From RUG14871 sp045539425 (GTDB taxonomy: Bacteria > Bacillota_I > Bacilli_A > Erysipelotrichales > Erysipelotrichaceae): a stretch of 64,000 bases of DNA. Made by a program: the position numbers and the translations under genes. Shown here in pieces: positions 8,408-17,373 of the stretch. How positions within the stretch are numbered: the stretch's first letter is position 1; the number at the start of each line of letters is the position of its first letter. The notes beneath the pieces are model-generated. The model was not told the DNA's origin, did not search any database, and saw only the letters and a list, made by a program, of their open reading frames with translations. The DNA is taken from positions 103,937 to 167,936 of the forward strand of contig JAZQFH010000036.1 in the NCBI GenBank assembly GCA_045539425.1, in the 5' to 3' direction.

Positions 8408-9256
8408 GCTTAACAATGCCGCACCGATGATTCCCGGCTCTTCCAGCTTTGCCTTTAAGATGTAGGTATCCACAGAGCGCACATCGGAGTAGTAATCATA
8501 GTAGGAGCGCAGTGCATCATAGTATACGTCCAGACTCTTACTGACACCTCCACCCAGCACGATGCAGTCCGGATTCACCAGGTAATAGATGTAGGATAAC
8601 AGATGTCCGAAATCATCCGCCATCCTGTCCACGATTTCCTTCGCCAAGGGATTCCCTTCCCGTGCCAGATCAAACACTTCCCTGGTGGAGGAAGTCCCCA
8701 ATAGCCGTTCTCCCTCCAGGGCGATGGCCGGACCGCTGTAAACGGTTTCAAAGCGCGTCCGCGGATCCTTGCGAACGATGGTATTTCCCAGTTCTCCGGT
8801 ATCCCCCGTGGCACCGCGGACCAGTTTTCCGTCAATGATCAGAGCTCCGCCGACACCGGTGGAATGCGTGATGTAATAAACGATGGAATGACCTGCGCCT
8901 GCCCCGACAAGAGCTTCCGCCAGCCCGGCACAGTTGGCATCATTTTCCATGTATGCAGGAATATTGTAACGCTCCGAGAGAATACTGGAGAGCGCAACCC
9001 GCTTCAAAGGACGCAGATTGCTGCTGAGCAGAAGGTTGTTCTTATAGTCGATTACCCCTGCTGCCGCAACGCCGATGCTCTTCACATCACTTAAATCAAA
9101 AGATTCAATCAGTTCAAACATATGATGCATGACGGTATCATAATCCGTGTCCGCAAAGGACGGTGTGATGCGCATTTCCACAATTTTTCCCCGCTCGTCC
9201 ACTTTTGCCACGCGCAGATTCGTGCCGCCGATATCAATTCCAAGTGTGTATTTCAT
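8402..9256 (-). CDS. ROK-family sugar kinase lacking the zinc motif
   Basis: Predicted cytoplasmic ATP-dependent hexose kinase of the ROK family, 284 residues from the ATG chosen. An in-frame ATG nine codons upstream has no ribosome site, whereas AAGGGG lies nine bases before this one. The phosphate-binding DIGGTNLRVA loop is at the N-terminus and the catalytic-base motif ENDANCAGLAEA is present; VLGGGVSKSLD closes the nucleotide site. The usual ROK zinc signature (GH..., CxCGxxGC) is missing: the matching stretch reads GELGNTIVRKDPRTRFETVY. So this is a zinc-less ROK branch and the sugar (glucose, allose, N-acetylmannosamine and others are possible) is undetermined. A TATAAT lies at 9316-9321. 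It probably phosphorylates monosaccharides freed by the adjacent glycosidases. Confidence 0.82.
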   Translation of the reverse strand: MKYTLGIDIGGTNLRVAKVDERGKIVEMRITPSFADTDYDTVMHHMFELIESFDLSDVKSIGVAAAGVIDYKNNLLLSSNLRPLKRVALSSILSERYNIPAYMENDANCAGLAEALVGAGAGHSIVYYITHSTGVGGALIIDGKLVRGATGDTGELGNTIVRKDPRTRFETVYSGPAIALEGERLLGTSSTREVFDLAREGNPLAKEIVDRMADDFGHLLSYIYYLVNPDCIVLGGGVSKSLDVYYDALRSYYDYYSDVRSVDTYILKAKLEEPGIIGAALLSE

Positions 9257-9354
9257 CGTCTTCTTCCCCTTCAGATTCTTCATCTATTTATGATAAACAA
9301 ACACTTCTTTTCTTTATTATAGCCTACTTCTGAGCCCCGCAGACGTTTTATGAC

Positions 9355-9384
9355 AAAAGAAAAATCCGGTAGTTCTCCCGGATT
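9355..9384 (-). terminator. Terminator of the tRNA-Arg gene
   Basis: AATCCGG/CCGGATT stem with an eight-base loop and a T-rich tail, immediately after the CCA end of the tRNA. Confidence 0.65.
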
Positions 9385-9395
9385 ACTTCGTATTC

Positions 9396-9471
9396 TGGCG
9401 CGCTTGACGGGACTCGAACCCACAACCTTCTGAATCGGAATCAGATGCGCTATCCGTTGCGCCACAAGCGC
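9396..9471 (-). tRNA. tRNA-Arg (anticodon CCG)
   Basis: 76 nucleotides including an encoded CCA. Acceptor arms GCGCTTG and CAAGCGC pair fully. The anticodon stem TCTGA/TCAGA encloses TTCCGAT, giving anticodon CCG for codon CGG. The T-loop TTCGAGT is canonical. Confidence 0.95.
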
Positions 9472-9493
9472 GTATGCTTTTTGCCGCAACACT

Positions 9494-9502
9494 ATTTTAG
9501 CA
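9494..9502 (-). promoter_or_regulatory. Extended -10 promoter of tRNA-Arg
   Basis: TGCTAAAAT, an extended -10 form, lies about 20 bases upstream of the mature tRNA 5' end. No clear -35 is seen. Confidence 0.5.
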
Positions 9503-9524
9503 CATTCCCGTTCTTTATGCGCTT

Positions 9525-10004
9525 TTATTTTACCTGCTGAGCGAACTCAACCAGTTTCAGATTGACTTTCTCCTTGTTCCTTAGCGGATTCTGCAGACTG
9601 AGCGTCAGCCGGACATCGTTCCCGCTGAGCTCTTCCTTCACCTTATCCAGTGACTTTCCGGCGCTACCGCTGGCGGAATTGGCAATCAGATAAACGTTTT
9701 TCCCGCTGAAGCGGTACTCTTTCAGAAATGCCTGCATTGCCGGAGGACAGTTCCCCGCCCAAATCGGATAGATAAGTATCAGCGTATCATAATCCTTCAG
9801 ATTATGTTTTAACGGATGAAGTCCCGGATCATCCCTGAATAATGCGCTCTTACCGCCATGGAGGAATTTTGCAAGCCCCTTTTTCGGAGGCTCATTGCTC
9901 ACCGTCAGTTTCTCCAGATCTGCCTTTGTATAATCTGCGACCTTTTCAGCGACGTATTCGCTGTTTCCTTCAAACGAGTAATAAATAACGATTTTCCTGC
10001 TCAT
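9525..10004 (-). CDS. Flavodoxin-like protein
   Basis: Small cytoplasmic FMN protein of 159 residues. It begins IVIYYSFEGNSEYVAE, the flavodoxin phosphate-binding loop, and has the second FMN-contacting loop LIYPIWAGNCPPAMQAFL and a third, IANSASGSAGKSLD. It has the length of the flavodoxin_4-type reductase-like proteins common in anaerobes and not of a classical electron-carrier flavodoxin, so the redox partner is unknown. It is single, convergent with the tRNA-Arg side and divergent from the esterase gene. Confidence 0.85.
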   Translation of the reverse strand: MSRKIVIYYSFEGNSEYVAEKVADYTKADLEKLTVSNEPPKKGLAKFLHGGKSALFRDDPGLHPLKHNLKDYDTLILIYPIWAGNCPPAMQAFLKEYRFSGKNVYLIANSASGSAGKSLDKVKEELSGNDVRLTLSLQNPLRNKEKVNLKLVEFAQQVK

Positions 10005-10078
10005 ATGTATCCACTTCCTTCTGCTTTTATTATAACCGATTCCTTTTCAATCAGGATTCTTTTGCACGCCAGCGCATA

Positions 10079-10087
10079 TGATATAAT
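10079..10087 (+). promoter_or_regulatory. Extended -10 promoter of the esterase gene
   Basis: TGATATAAT gives a consensus extended -10 twenty bases before the esterase ATG. The -35 is weak. Confidence 0.55.
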
Positions 10088-10106
10088 GAGTACAGAGGAA
10101 GATACT

Positions 10107-11024
10107 ATGTACAATTTCAAATACACGTTCAAACGGTTCCCTAAATGGACCGACACGACCGACGGCATGGAAATCATCGAGGGTGACCTCAGAAACCGCC
10201 ATGTCAGCGCTACGAAAGATGTCACCTATGCCGTAAAAGACGGAAAAGAGCTGCATCTCCGCTTCTTCTTTCCGGAAGACATCGATGAAGAGAAGAAGTA
10301 CCCCTGCATCCTTCACGTCAAGGGAAGCGGCTGGGCAGAGCAGAATCTGAACGGCAGAGCCGGAGACTTCTATCCGCTGATCATGGAGGGATACGGCGTC
10401 TGTATCATCGAATACCGGAGTGCGGATATTGCCAAATTCCCTGCTCAGGTACTGGATGCCAAAACCGCCATCCGCTATCTTTTTGAACATATCGAAGAAT
10501 ATCCGATCGATCCGGAAAACCTGTTCCTTTCCGGAGACTCCAGTGGAGGACATACCGCTATTCTGGCCTATCTGAGCTGGAATGAGGAGCTTTTTGAGGA
10601 AGAAGAGGAAACAACACCTTTACCGAAGATCCGCGGTTTACTGGACTTCTACGGTGTTACCAATCTCTATGATCTGACGCACAGGGAAACGGGCCTTTCC
10701 GCAGAAGATAACTATTCCCTGAACGAATACCTCTTCCCGCTTCCGATCGAAGAGCATCCGGAGCAGTATGCGGAAGCGAATGCCTCCTGCTATATTGACT
10801 TAAGGGAAGAGCTGGAGCCAGCGCTGATCCTGCACGGAAACAAGGACCGTCTGGTGCCTCTTTCCCAGAGCATCGCCTTCTTCCGCGATTTAAAGGAGCG
10901 GGGTGCGGAGGCGGAACTTGTCATGATTGACAATGCCGACCACGGCGGACCGGTCTTCTACTGTGAAGCGACGATGCACCGCATCCTGCGCTTTTTGAAA
11001 AAGAATACCCGACGCACAGGTTAA
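10107..11024 (+). CDS. Alpha/beta-hydrolase (HSL/esterase family)
   Basis: Serine hydrolase of 305 residues, cytoplasmic. I place the start at the ATG preceded by AGAGGAAG; the frame is open further upstream but without a ribosome site. The nucleophile elbow is GDSSGGH, the acid lies in LILHGNKDRLVP and the catalytic His in IDNADHGGP, giving a complete triad in the right order. The oxyanion region reads LHVKGSGWAEQNL, near the HGGG class but altered. BD-FAE-like acetyl-, feruloyl- or short-chain carboxyl-esterases share this plan, so a role in removing acyl decorations from glycans is possible given the glycosidases nearby, but this is inference. Monocistronic, with its own promoter and terminator. 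Confidence 0.85.
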   Translation: MYNFKYTFKRFPKWTDTTDGMEIIEGDLRNRHVSATKDVTYAVKDGKELHLRFFFPEDIDEEKKYPCILHVKGSGWAEQNLNGRAGDFYPLIMEGYGVCIIEYRSADIAKFPAQVLDAKTAIRYLFEHIEEYPIDPENLFLSGDSSGGHTAILAYLSWNEELFEEEEETTPLPKIRGLLDFYGVTNLYDLTHRETGLSAEDNYSLNEYLFPLPIEEHPEQYAEANASCYIDLREELEPALILHGNKDRLVPLSQSIAFFRDLKERGAEAELVMIDNADHGGPVFYCEATMHRILRFLKKNTRRTG

Positions 11025-11030
11025 TCTAAT

Positions 11031-11063
11031 ACAGACGGAGTGATTCTCCGTCTGTTGTTTTTT
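11031..11063 (+). terminator. Terminator of the esterase gene
   Basis: Ten-base stem ACAGACGGAG/CTCCGTCTGT, five-base loop, then TGTTTTTT. Confidence 0.85.
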
Positions 11064-11074
11064 ATAAGATAACG

Positions 11075-11103
11075 AAAAAGAGTCACCCGAGAGTGACTCT
11101 TTT
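11075..11103 (-). terminator. Terminator of gap
   Basis: Eleven-base stem (AAAAGAGTCAC/GTGACTCTTTT), six-base loop and a T-run on the minus strand. U-rich on both sides, so it may also back up the esterase terminator. Confidence 0.78.
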
Positions 11104-11134
11104 CTGACTTTTTACTTCAAATGATCCCTGTGGC

Positions 11135-12145
11135 TTAACCTAATTCAGAGAAGTATTTGATTGTACGAACCATCTGGCTAGTGTAGCTGTTTTCGTTGTC
11201 ATACCAGGAAACAACCTGTACCTGATAAGTGTCTTCATCGATCTTAGCAACCATAGTCTGAGTAGCATCGAATAAGGAGCCGTGAGTTTCGCCGATAATA
11301 TCGCTGGAAACTAATGGTTCTTCAGTATATCCGAAGGATTCGTTGGAAGCAGCCTTCATAGCAGCGTTGATACCATCAACTGTAACATCTTTACCTTTAA
11401 CAACTGCGACTAAAATCGTAGTGGATCCTGTAGGTGTCGGAACGCGCTGTGCACTACCGATTAATTTGCCGTTCAGTTCAGGAATAACTAAACCGATCGC
11501 TTTTGCAGCACCTGTGCTGTTCGGAACGATGTTCACTGCAGCAGCTCTGGCTCTGCGTAAGTCACCTTTTCTGTGAGGTCCGTCTAAGACCATCTGGTCA
11601 CCAGTGTATGCATGAACTGTAGTCATGATACCGGACTGAATCGGTGCATATTTGTTTAATGTGTCAGCCATTGGAGCTAAGCAGTTTGTTGTGCAGCTTG
11701 CTGCGGAAATAACATTGTCTTCTGCCTTTAATGTCTGATGGTTAACATTGTAAACGATTGTCGGTAAGTCGTTTCCAGCCGGAGCGGAAATAACAACCTT
11801 ACGAGCGCCGGCATTGATATGAGCCATTGCTTTTGCTTTGGAAGTATAGAAACCTGTGCATTCTAAGACAACGTCAACTCCTAATTCACCCCAAGGTAAA
11901 TTGTTCGCATCAGCTTCTTTGTAGATAGTGATTTCTTTGCCATCGACTTCGATAGCGCCTTCTTTAGCGACTACTTTGTGATTGTAGCGTCCCTGTGAGC
12001 TGTCATATTTTAACAGGTGAGCTAACATTTTCGGATCTGTTAAGTCGTTGATTGCAACAACTTCATATCCTTCCGCCTGCCACATCTGTCTGAAAGCAAG
12101 ACGGCCGATTCTTCCGAATCCATTAATTGCAACTTTTACTGCCAT
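11135..12145 (-). CDS. gap: Glyceraldehyde-3-phosphate dehydrogenase
   Basis: Glycolytic NAD-dependent GAPDH, 336 residues, full length. The Rossmann start is [19 protein letters not shown]. Asp34 in AINDLTD is the residue that selects NAD over NADP. The active-site Cys151 is in [12 protein letters not shown] and the general-base His follows in the HAYTGDQ segment. The C-terminal [15 protein letters not shown] is canonical. An AGGAGG ribosome site lies 10 bases before the ATG and a near-consensus promoter (TTGACT, 17 bases, TATAAT) precedes it, in keeping with strong constitutive expression. Monocistronic with its own terminator. Confidence 0.98.
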   Translation of the reverse strand: MAVKVAINGFGRIGRLAFRQMWQAEGYEVVAINDLTDPKMLAHLLKYDSSQGRYNHKVVAKEGAIEVDGKEITIYKEADANNLPWGELGVDVVLECTGFYTSKAKAMAHINAGARKVVISAPAGNDLPTIVYNVNHQTLKAEDNVISAASCTTNCLAPMADTLNKYAPIQSGIMTTVHAYTGDQMVLDGPHRKGDLRRARAAAVNIVPNSTGAAKAIGLVIPELNGKLIGSAQRVPTPTGSTTILVAVVKGKDVTVDGINAAMKAASNESFGYTEEPLVSSDIIGETHGSLFDATQTMVAKIDEDTYQVQVVSWYDNENSYTSQMVRTIKYFSELG

Positions 12146-12175
12146 GTGTAAAAAAGTCCTCCTTCTGCAAATTTT

Positions 12176-12204
12176 ATTATAGTTTTACACCAGTAAAAAG
12201 TCAA
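12176..12204 (-). promoter_or_regulatory. Promoter of gap
   Basis: TTGACT, a 17-base spacer and TATAAT, followed by an AGGAGG ribosome site. This is among the strongest promoters read in the window. Confidence 0.85.
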
Positions 12205-12226
12205 TTGAGAGAGGGGTCCCCCAATT
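12203..12226 (-). other. GC-rich inverted repeat between glgA and gap
   Basis: AATTG-GGGG-A-CCCC-CAATT arms with an unpaired TCTCT on one side, followed on the minus strand by GACTTTTTAC. It could end the glgA transcript or serve as an operator, since it abuts the -35 of gap. The structure is imperfect, so both readings are tentative. Confidence 0.4.
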
Positions 12227-12243
12227 CCTTTTTTTCACGTAAC

Positions 12244-13674
12244 TTACAGTGCTTCGTAGATGTTGATGTAATCCTGTGCACTGTGTTCCCAGCTTACATC
12301 CTTGCTCATCGCATTGTGGATGAGTTCACGCCAGTCGTTCGGTCTTTCATAGAAAACCTTCGCGGCCAGGCAAAGCGTATTGTAGAGGTCCCAGCTGTTG
12401 AAGTTGGTGAAGCTGAAACCGCAGCCTTCCTTCGTATATTCGTTATAAGGCTGTACCGTATCCTTTAATCCGCCTGTCTCACGGACTAACGGCAGAGTGC
12501 CGTAGCGCATCGCAATCAGCTGGGAAATTCCGCACGGTTCATATAAGCTCGGCATTAAGAAGAGGTCGCATCCGGCATAGATTCTGTGTGCCAGCTCCTC
12601 ATTGTAACCGCGGTAGTAGACTGCCTGTCCCTTATGCTGATTTTCCATTTCACGGAAATAGTATTCGGCATCGCTTTCGCCCGTTCCGAGAATGACTAAC
12701 TGCAGGTTGATGCCCAGAATCTCGTTGAGTCTCTGAGAGATCAGATAGACGCCCTTCTGCCAGGTAAGTCTTGCGACCATACCGACCAGCATGACATCTT
12801 CTCTCTGTTCGAGTCCGAGTTCTTCCTGTAATGCTTTCTTGTTGGCTTTCTTACCGCTCTTCTGATTGCGGTAGGAATAGTTTTCCGCCAGCATGGCATC
12901 CGTCTTCGGATTCCATAAATCCACGTCGATGCCGTTGACAACGCCGTACAGGTCGTTCTTGCGCAGCTCCAGAACGGATTCGAGGTTTTCACCGAATTCG
13001 CTTGTCAGGATTTCCTTCGCATACGTATTGGAAACCGTCATGACCTTATCCGCATAGACGATACCGGCTTTCATGTATCCGATGCCGTCATACATTCTTA
13101 AGGAGCCGTCATAGAAGTGTGTCTTATCGACACCGAACAGACTCAGAATGTCAGAGGAATAGTTGCCCTGGAAGGCGATATTGTGGATCATGAAGATCTG
13201 CTTCATGTTGCGGTATCTCTCATCGCTTCCGTATTTGATTTTGCAGAGATACGGAATCATACCTGTCTGCCAGTCATTATTATGGATGATGTCCGGGAAG
13301 TAGTTCATGCGGACCAGCATTTCCACAACACAGATCTGGAAGAAGGCAAAACGTTCACCGTCATCCGGATAACCGTAGCAGACATCTCTTTCGAAATAGC
13401 CCGCATGCTGAATGAAGTAATACTTCACTCCGTCTCTGACCGTGCTGTAGACCGTGCACGGGCACTGACGCGGACCGACGAACATTTCAAAGAAGACTTC
13501 TTCCTTGAATTCACTGAAATATTTTTCCGCAATCGGTTTATAGAGCGGAATTACGACACGGGCATCCACACCTTTTGCGGCAAGTACTTTCGGTGCCGAG
13601 CCGATAACGTCAGCCAGACCGCCGGTCTTGATGAAAGGTAACGCTTCGCCCGCTACAAATAATACACTTTTCAT
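12244..13674 (-). CDS. glgA: Glycogen synthase (ADP-glucose, GT5)
   Basis: Transfers glucose from ADP-glucose to the non-reducing end of alpha-1,4-glucan. 476 residues, the usual length for bacterial GlgA. The N-terminal signature KTGGLADVIGSAPKVL contains the ADP-glucose-binding Lys-Thr-Gly-Gly. IIHNNDWQTGMIPYL and the C-terminal LFLMPSLYEPCGISQLIAMR, with the catalytic Glu and donor-binding residues, and RETGGLKDTV complete the GT-B fold. It is the last gene of glgC-glgD-glgA, 57 bases after glgD, so synthesis of the sugar donor and the polymer is co-expressed. Confidence 0.97.
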   Translation of the reverse strand: MKSVLFVAGEALPFIKTGGLADVIGSAPKVLAAKGVDARVVIPLYKPIAEKYFSEFKEEVFFEMFVGPRQCPCTVYSTVRDGVKYYFIQHAGYFERDVCYGYPDDGERFAFFQICVVEMLVRMNYFPDIIHNNDWQTGMIPYLCKIKYGSDERYRNMKQIFMIHNIAFQGNYSSDILSLFGVDKTHFYDGSLRMYDGIGYMKAGIVYADKVMTVSNTYAKEILTSEFGENLESVLELRKNDLYGVVNGIDVDLWNPKTDAMLAENYSYRNQKSGKKANKKALQEELGLEQREDVMLVGMVARLTWQKGVYLISQRLNEILGINLQLVILGTGESDAEYYFREMENQHKGQAVYYRGYNEELAHRIYAGCDLFLMPSLYEPCGISQLIAMRYGTLPLVRETGGLKDTVQPYNEYTKEGCGFSFTNFNSWDLYNTLCLAAKVFYERPNDWRELIHNAMSKDVSWEHSAQDYINIYEAL

Positions 13675-13731
13675 AGTCTTTCTCTCCTATAATAATTGCC
13701 ACCTGTATTTCAAGGTGGCAATTAATATCCT

Positions 13732-14847
13732 TTAAATCTGATCGCCTCTCTTGATATATGCCGGGGATTCTTCTGTTCCTGTGATTTCAGCTGCGTGCTT
13801 GATCACAACGTCCTTATCGACGACAACTTTCTCCAGTAAGACGTTCTGTCCGATGGAGCTGTCTGCCATAACGACGGAATCCTTGATGAAAGCGCCTTTC
13901 TTGATGATGACACCACGTCCGATAACGCTGTTTTCCACAGTGCCTTCGATAATGCATCCGTTGGAAATAACGGAGCCTTTTACCGCAGCATCCTTGGTAT
14001 AAAGTGTCGGAACGGAGTCATTGGTTCTGGTATAGATCGGCCAGTCTCTCTTGATGAGCAGACGGGCTGTATCATAGTCTCTCAGTTCCATGTTTGCTTT
14101 ATAGTAATGAGTCAAAGAGTTGATGCAGCGTGCATATCCCTTGTACTGATATGCGTTGACGTAATGGTCTTCACAGAGATCTTCGATAATGTCTTTCAAG
14201 CGGTAGATGGAGCTTTCCGCTACGGCTGCTTCGATGACATTGACGAAGAGTTCACGGCTCATGACATAGGTTTCTAAAGAGATGTTGCGGATCTTGCGGT
14301 TTCCGCGGTTACGTTCGATCTTCGTGACTTTTCTGTTCTCATCCAAAGTGAGGCATTCGCAGTTGTCAAACTGTGTATCCGCATCATTGACGTTCTTATA
14401 GACGACCGTGATGTCGGCGCCCTTTTCGATATGGTTTTCGATGACATCCTTGTAGTTCATGGAATACAGGATGTGGCTCGGAGCGATGACGACGTAGTCA
14501 ATCAGTTTGTTGCTCATATGACGCAGGTTCTGATACATCAGCTGAACATCCGTGTTGTATAACGGGGAAGAATACTCTTCCTGCGGGAACAGCAGATCCA
14601 GTTTGCCGCGCTTGGAGTTGATATTGTACTGAACACCGGAGCCGATGTGTTCAATAATGGAATGCGGGTTGTTATTGACCAGCACCTTGATTTCCTCGAT
14701 TCCGCTGTTTGTCATATTGGAAAGCGGGAAGTCAACTAAACGGTATCTTCCGAGGAAGCTCACCGCACCGATACTGCGGTATTTCAGCATGCCCAGGTTG
14801 CCCAGGGAATTGTCATCACAGTTAACGATACCTAAAATTCTACTCAT
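13732..14847 (-). CDS. glgD: GlgD, regulatory paralogue of ADP-glucose pyrophosphorylase
   Basis: 371 residues from the ATG. A GTG three codons upstream abuts GGGAGG and would leave no spacing, while this ATG has eight bases. It has the nucleotidyltransferase fold and a left-handed beta-helix tail ([20 protein letters not shown]), but the N-terminus reads [21 protein letters not shown] in place of the AGGRGSRL phosphate-binding loop of GlgC. As in other Firmicutes it is expected to be catalytically weak and to form a heterotetramer with GlgC, raising its activity. It overlaps the end of glgC by eight bases, consistent with coupled synthesis of the two subunits. Confidence 0.95.
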   Translation of the reverse strand: MSRILGIVNCDDNSLGNLGMLKYRSIGAVSFLGRYRLVDFPLSNMTNSGIEEIKVLVNNNPHSIIEHIGSGVQYNINSKRGKLDLLFPQEEYSSPLYNTDVQLMYQNLRHMSNKLIDYVVIAPSHILYSMNYKDVIENHIEKGADITVVYKNVNDADTQFDNCECLTLDENRKVTKIERNRGNRKIRNISLETYVMSRELFVNVIEAAVAESSIYRLKDIIEDLCEDHYVNAYQYKGYARCINSLTHYYKANMELRDYDTARLLIKRDWPIYTRTNDSVPTLYTKDAAVKGSVISNGCIIEGTVENSVIGRGVIIKKGAFIKDSVVMADSSIGQNVLLEKVVVDKDVVIKHAAEITGTEESPAYIKRGDQI

Positions 14848-15982
14848 AGTGGTCACCTCCCTTTACGTTTTTGGCAAGTAAAGTGATTCCCTCACTGTCT
14901 TCTCTTCCTACCGTTGCGTTCTCACCGACGACAACACCTTCGTCAACGATGGAACGGACGACCTTAGCGCCTTTCAGGATACGGGCACCCGGGAAGATGA
15001 CGCTGTCTTTGACTTCTGCGCCGGCAGCGATATAGGAATTGGTGAAGAGGACACTGTCGGAAACCTTGCCGTCGACATGTGCGCCCTGTGTAATGAAGCA
15101 GTTGGAGACTTCGGAATTTGCACCGAAATACTGCGGTGTTGTCTTGACATCTTCCGTGTAGATCTTCCAGGATTCATCATTCAGATTCAGCTCATCACGG
15201 TTGTGGATCAGATCCATATTGGCTTCCCATAAGCTTTCGATGGTTCCGACATCCTTCCAGTAACCCTTGAAGCGGTATGCGCATAACTTCTTGCCTTCAT
15301 TCAGCATGGCAGGAATGATATCCTTACCGAAGTCATGATGGCTGTTTTCTTTCTTCTGGTCTTCCACCAGTTTTTCTCTTAAGTATTTCCATGTGAAAAT
15401 GTAGATACCCATGGAAGCGAGGTTGCTCTTCGGCTGTGCCGGTTTTTCTTCGAATTCCACGATTCTGTCATTTTCATCACAGTTCATGATACCGAAACGG
15501 CTGGCTTCCTTCATCGGAACTTCCAGAACGGCGATCGTTGCGTCGGCATTGTTTTTCTTATGATAGTTTAACATCTTATCATAATTCATCTTGTAGATAT
15601 GGTCACCGGAAAGGATCAGGACGTATTCCGCACCTGTCTGATCGATGAAGTCCATATTCTGGCCGATGGCATCCGCAGTGCCGCGATATAAACCGAAGCC
15701 GTCGGATTTTTCTCTTGGCGGGAGCAGATAGATGCCGCTGTCCGCTGCGTCAAATCCCCAATAATCGTGTGAGAGATAGAAATGCAGTAAGATCGATTCA
15801 TACTGGGTTAAAACACCCACCGTGTCGATTCCCGAGTTGGAACAGTTACTCAGACAGAAGTCGATAATACGATACTTACCGCCGTAGTGTACTGCCGGCT
15901 TAGCCACTTTCTTGGTCAGGTCGAAAAGACGACTTCCACGACCGCCGGCCAGTATCATTGCAATCATTTTGTTTTGACTCAT
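14840..15982 (-). CDS. glgC: ADP-glucose pyrophosphorylase, catalytic subunit
   Basis: Makes ADP-glucose and pyrophosphate from ATP and glucose-1-phosphate, the committed step of glycogen synthesis. 380 residues. The catalytic loop [20 protein letters not shown] is intact. [17 protein letters not shown] carries the metal-binding Asp, and [11 protein letters not shown] binds glucose-1-phosphate. The C-terminal beta-helix repeats ([20 protein letters not shown]) are present. GGAG precedes the ATG. It is first in glgC-glgD-glgA, with a roughly 200-base leader that holds a perfect hairpin and a TATAAT. Glycolytic intermediates probably control it allosterically, as in relatives, though the effector cannot be read here. 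Confidence 0.97.
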   Translation of the reverse strand: MSQNKMIAMILAGGRGSRLFDLTKKVAKPAVHYGGKYRIIDFCLSNCSNSGIDTVGVLTQYESILLHFYLSHDYWGFDAADSGIYLLPPREKSDGFGLYRGTADAIGQNMDFIDQTGAEYVLILSGDHIYKMNYDKMLNYHKKNNADATIAVLEVPMKEASRFGIMNCDENDRIVEFEEKPAQPKSNLASMGIYIFTWKYLREKLVEDQKKENSHHDFGKDIIPAMLNEGKKLCAYRFKGYWKDVGTIESLWEANMDLIHNRDELNLNDESWKIYTEDVKTTPQYFGANSEVSNCFITQGAHVDGKVSDSVLFTNSYIAAGAEVKDSVIFPGARILKGAKVVRSIVDEGVVVGENATVGREDSEGITLLAKNVKGGDHYE

Positions 15983-16001
15983 AGTTACTCCTTCGCATTC
16001 A

Positions 16002-16021
16002 AAACGTACTTGCGTACGTTT
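16002..16021 (-). promoter_or_regulatory. Perfect hairpin in the glgC leader
   Basis: AAACGTAC TTGC GTACGTTT: eight-base arms and a four-base loop, 19 bases before the glgC start. No T-run follows, so it is a candidate operator or mRNA element and not a terminator. Confidence 0.5.
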
Positions 16022-16079
16022 CTACCTAAATGATTTCAAACGAGAATAATTATTAGATACTCTTCTCCTTTATAGTAAT

Positions 16080-16085
16080 ATTATA
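16080..16085 (-). promoter_or_regulatory. -10 element of the glgC operon
   Basis: Consensus TATAAT about 100 bases before glgC. The best -35 at 17-base spacing (TTTTTA) is poor, so an activator or an alternative start is possible. Confidence 0.4.
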
Positions 16086-16151
16086 CCTATAAAAGTCCGA
16101 TTTAAAAAGTGGATATTATGGTGAAAATGTGCTTTTTCAGCGATATTTCCC

Positions 16152-16182
16152 AAAGAAAAAGGAAGCGCTTTCAGCTGCTTCC
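16152..16182 (-). terminator. Terminator of the STAS/phosphatase operon
   Basis: GGAAGC/GCTTCC stem with inner partial pairing and a TTTTTCTTT tail just after the STAS-kinase stop. It separates this operon from other minus-strand units. Confidence 0.7.
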
Positions 16183-16191
16183 CGTTTTTAT

Positions 16192-17373
16192 CTAATATGT
16201 CAGTGAATCCACCTGCGGTAAGAGTTCTTCCAGTTTCTTACGGCACACCTGAATTAACGGCTGTGCTTCCGGATTATCCAGACCTTCCCGCTTGATGGTG
16301 CGGCGCAGAACCCGGGCAAAGCCGATGATCTCCGCCTTCTTTTCGATTTCCCGGCGCTCTTCTTCCGTCTTATCCGCAAAGTAGCGGCTCAGTGTCTTTT
16401 CCCAGAGCTGTTCACAGAGTTTGTGATCCATACCCAAAAAGCGTTTGGACACTCCCGGATCCGCAGCAGAGAAGCCCTTATAGGCATTGAAGATTGCCGC
16501 AAATTCAAAGACCGGATGACCCACGCAGAGCGTATCCATATCGATTAGGAGCACTTCCCCGTCCTGCAACATGATGTTTTTCAGATGGTAGTCTCCGTGC
16601 AGCATATGCTGATCCTCCGGGATTGCATCAAAGAGCGCATACAGTTTATCAAACTGTTCCTTCGGCAGATAGTCCTTCAGATAATTCACCCAGCCCATGG
16701 CGGTGGTCTTCATCGGAGGCATGTCGCCTTCATGCACCAGAGTTCCGTGGATCTTCTTCAGTAAATCAACGGACATATCCACGACTTCGTCAAGTTTTGA
16801 AGGATCATCATCGATCAGCTTCGCAAAGGATGTGGCATTTAACAGTTCAAACACGGAACCGTAGCTTCCATCCACCTTTACCACATCGTACGGGATAGCC
16901 GTCGGAATGCCGAGAATCAAAGCCGTTCTGGCCAGTTCGCGCTCACGCTTGATGTCATCCAGAGAATCCGGATCGCGGTAGACCTTGACGATCGTATCGC
17001 GGTCAATGCGGTAGACTTTACCGTTTGAGCCCTGTCCGATCACTTCGCATCCGTCAATGGAGATGTGACGGTAGCCCTTGGAGATATCCATCATTTCCGT
17101 AAAGCCGGTCATGTCAAACACCTCGTAAACTTCCGAGGAAACATTGATGATCTTCAGATCGGCATTTTCCTTCTTCAAACGGAGAATGATTCTGAGGCCG
17201 GCACTGGAGATATACTGAAGTGCTTCCAGATCCAGCACCAGGTGGGCATAAGTGTTTTCGGAAAGAACCTTGCGGATTTCCTCTTCCACCGCCGGGGAAT
17301 TGGAGGAATCGATATGTCCCTTCAGATAAACGGTAATCGTGTCATTGTTCATTTTCGCATCAATCAATTGCAT
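16192..17373 (-). CDS. STAS domain fused to an APH-type kinase-fold domain
   Basis: Two-domain protein of 393 residues. Residues 1-105 are a STAS (anti-anti-sigma) domain with the phosphorylatable serine pair Ser56-Ser57 in LQYISSAGLR. Residues 110-370 have an aminoglycoside phosphotransferase/choline-kinase fold: nucleotide loop GQGSNGKVYR (113-122), ATP-binding Lys130 in IVKVY, catalytic loop HGDYHLKN (259-266) and metal-binding LIDMDT (277-281). All expected catalytic residues are present. It overlaps the HD gene by 14 bases and is last of four genes. The kinase could phosphorylate a small molecule or a protein, with the STAS part switched by the upstream phosphatase-ATPase. That coupling is inferred. 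Similar fusions occur as a paralogous family in a few bacteria. Confidence 0.85.
   Translation of the reverse strand: MQLIDAKMNNDTITVYLKGHIDSSNSPAVEEEIRKVLSENTYAHLVLDLEALQYISSAGLRIILRLKKENADLKIINVSSEVYEVFDMTGFTEMMDISKGYRHISIDGCEVIGQGSNGKVYRIDRDTIVKVYRDPDSLDDIKRERELARTALILGIPTAIPYDVVKVDGSYGSVFELLNATSFAKLIDDDPSKLDEVVDMSVDLLKKIHGTLVHEGDMPPMKTTAMGWVNYLKDYLPKEQFDKLYALFDAIPEDQHMLHGDYHLKNIMLQDGEVLLIDMDTLCVGHPVFEFAAIFNAYKGFSAADPGVSKRFLGMDHKLCEQLWEKTLSRYFADKTEEERREIEKKAEIIGFARVLRRTIKREGLDNPEAQPLIQVCRKKLEELLPQVDSLTY

Noticed and set aside
9280..9492. A 70-codon open frame on the minus strand across the tRNA-Arg gene
   Set aside because: It is a translation of the tRNA and its flanks. The peptide motif it gives is a well-known artefact of reading through tRNA genes, and there is no ribosome site.
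16161..16174. Possible cre site AGGAAGCGCTTTCA downstream of glgC
   Set aside because: Two or more consensus positions fail on either strand, and the bases are accounted for by the terminator stem of the STAS operon.
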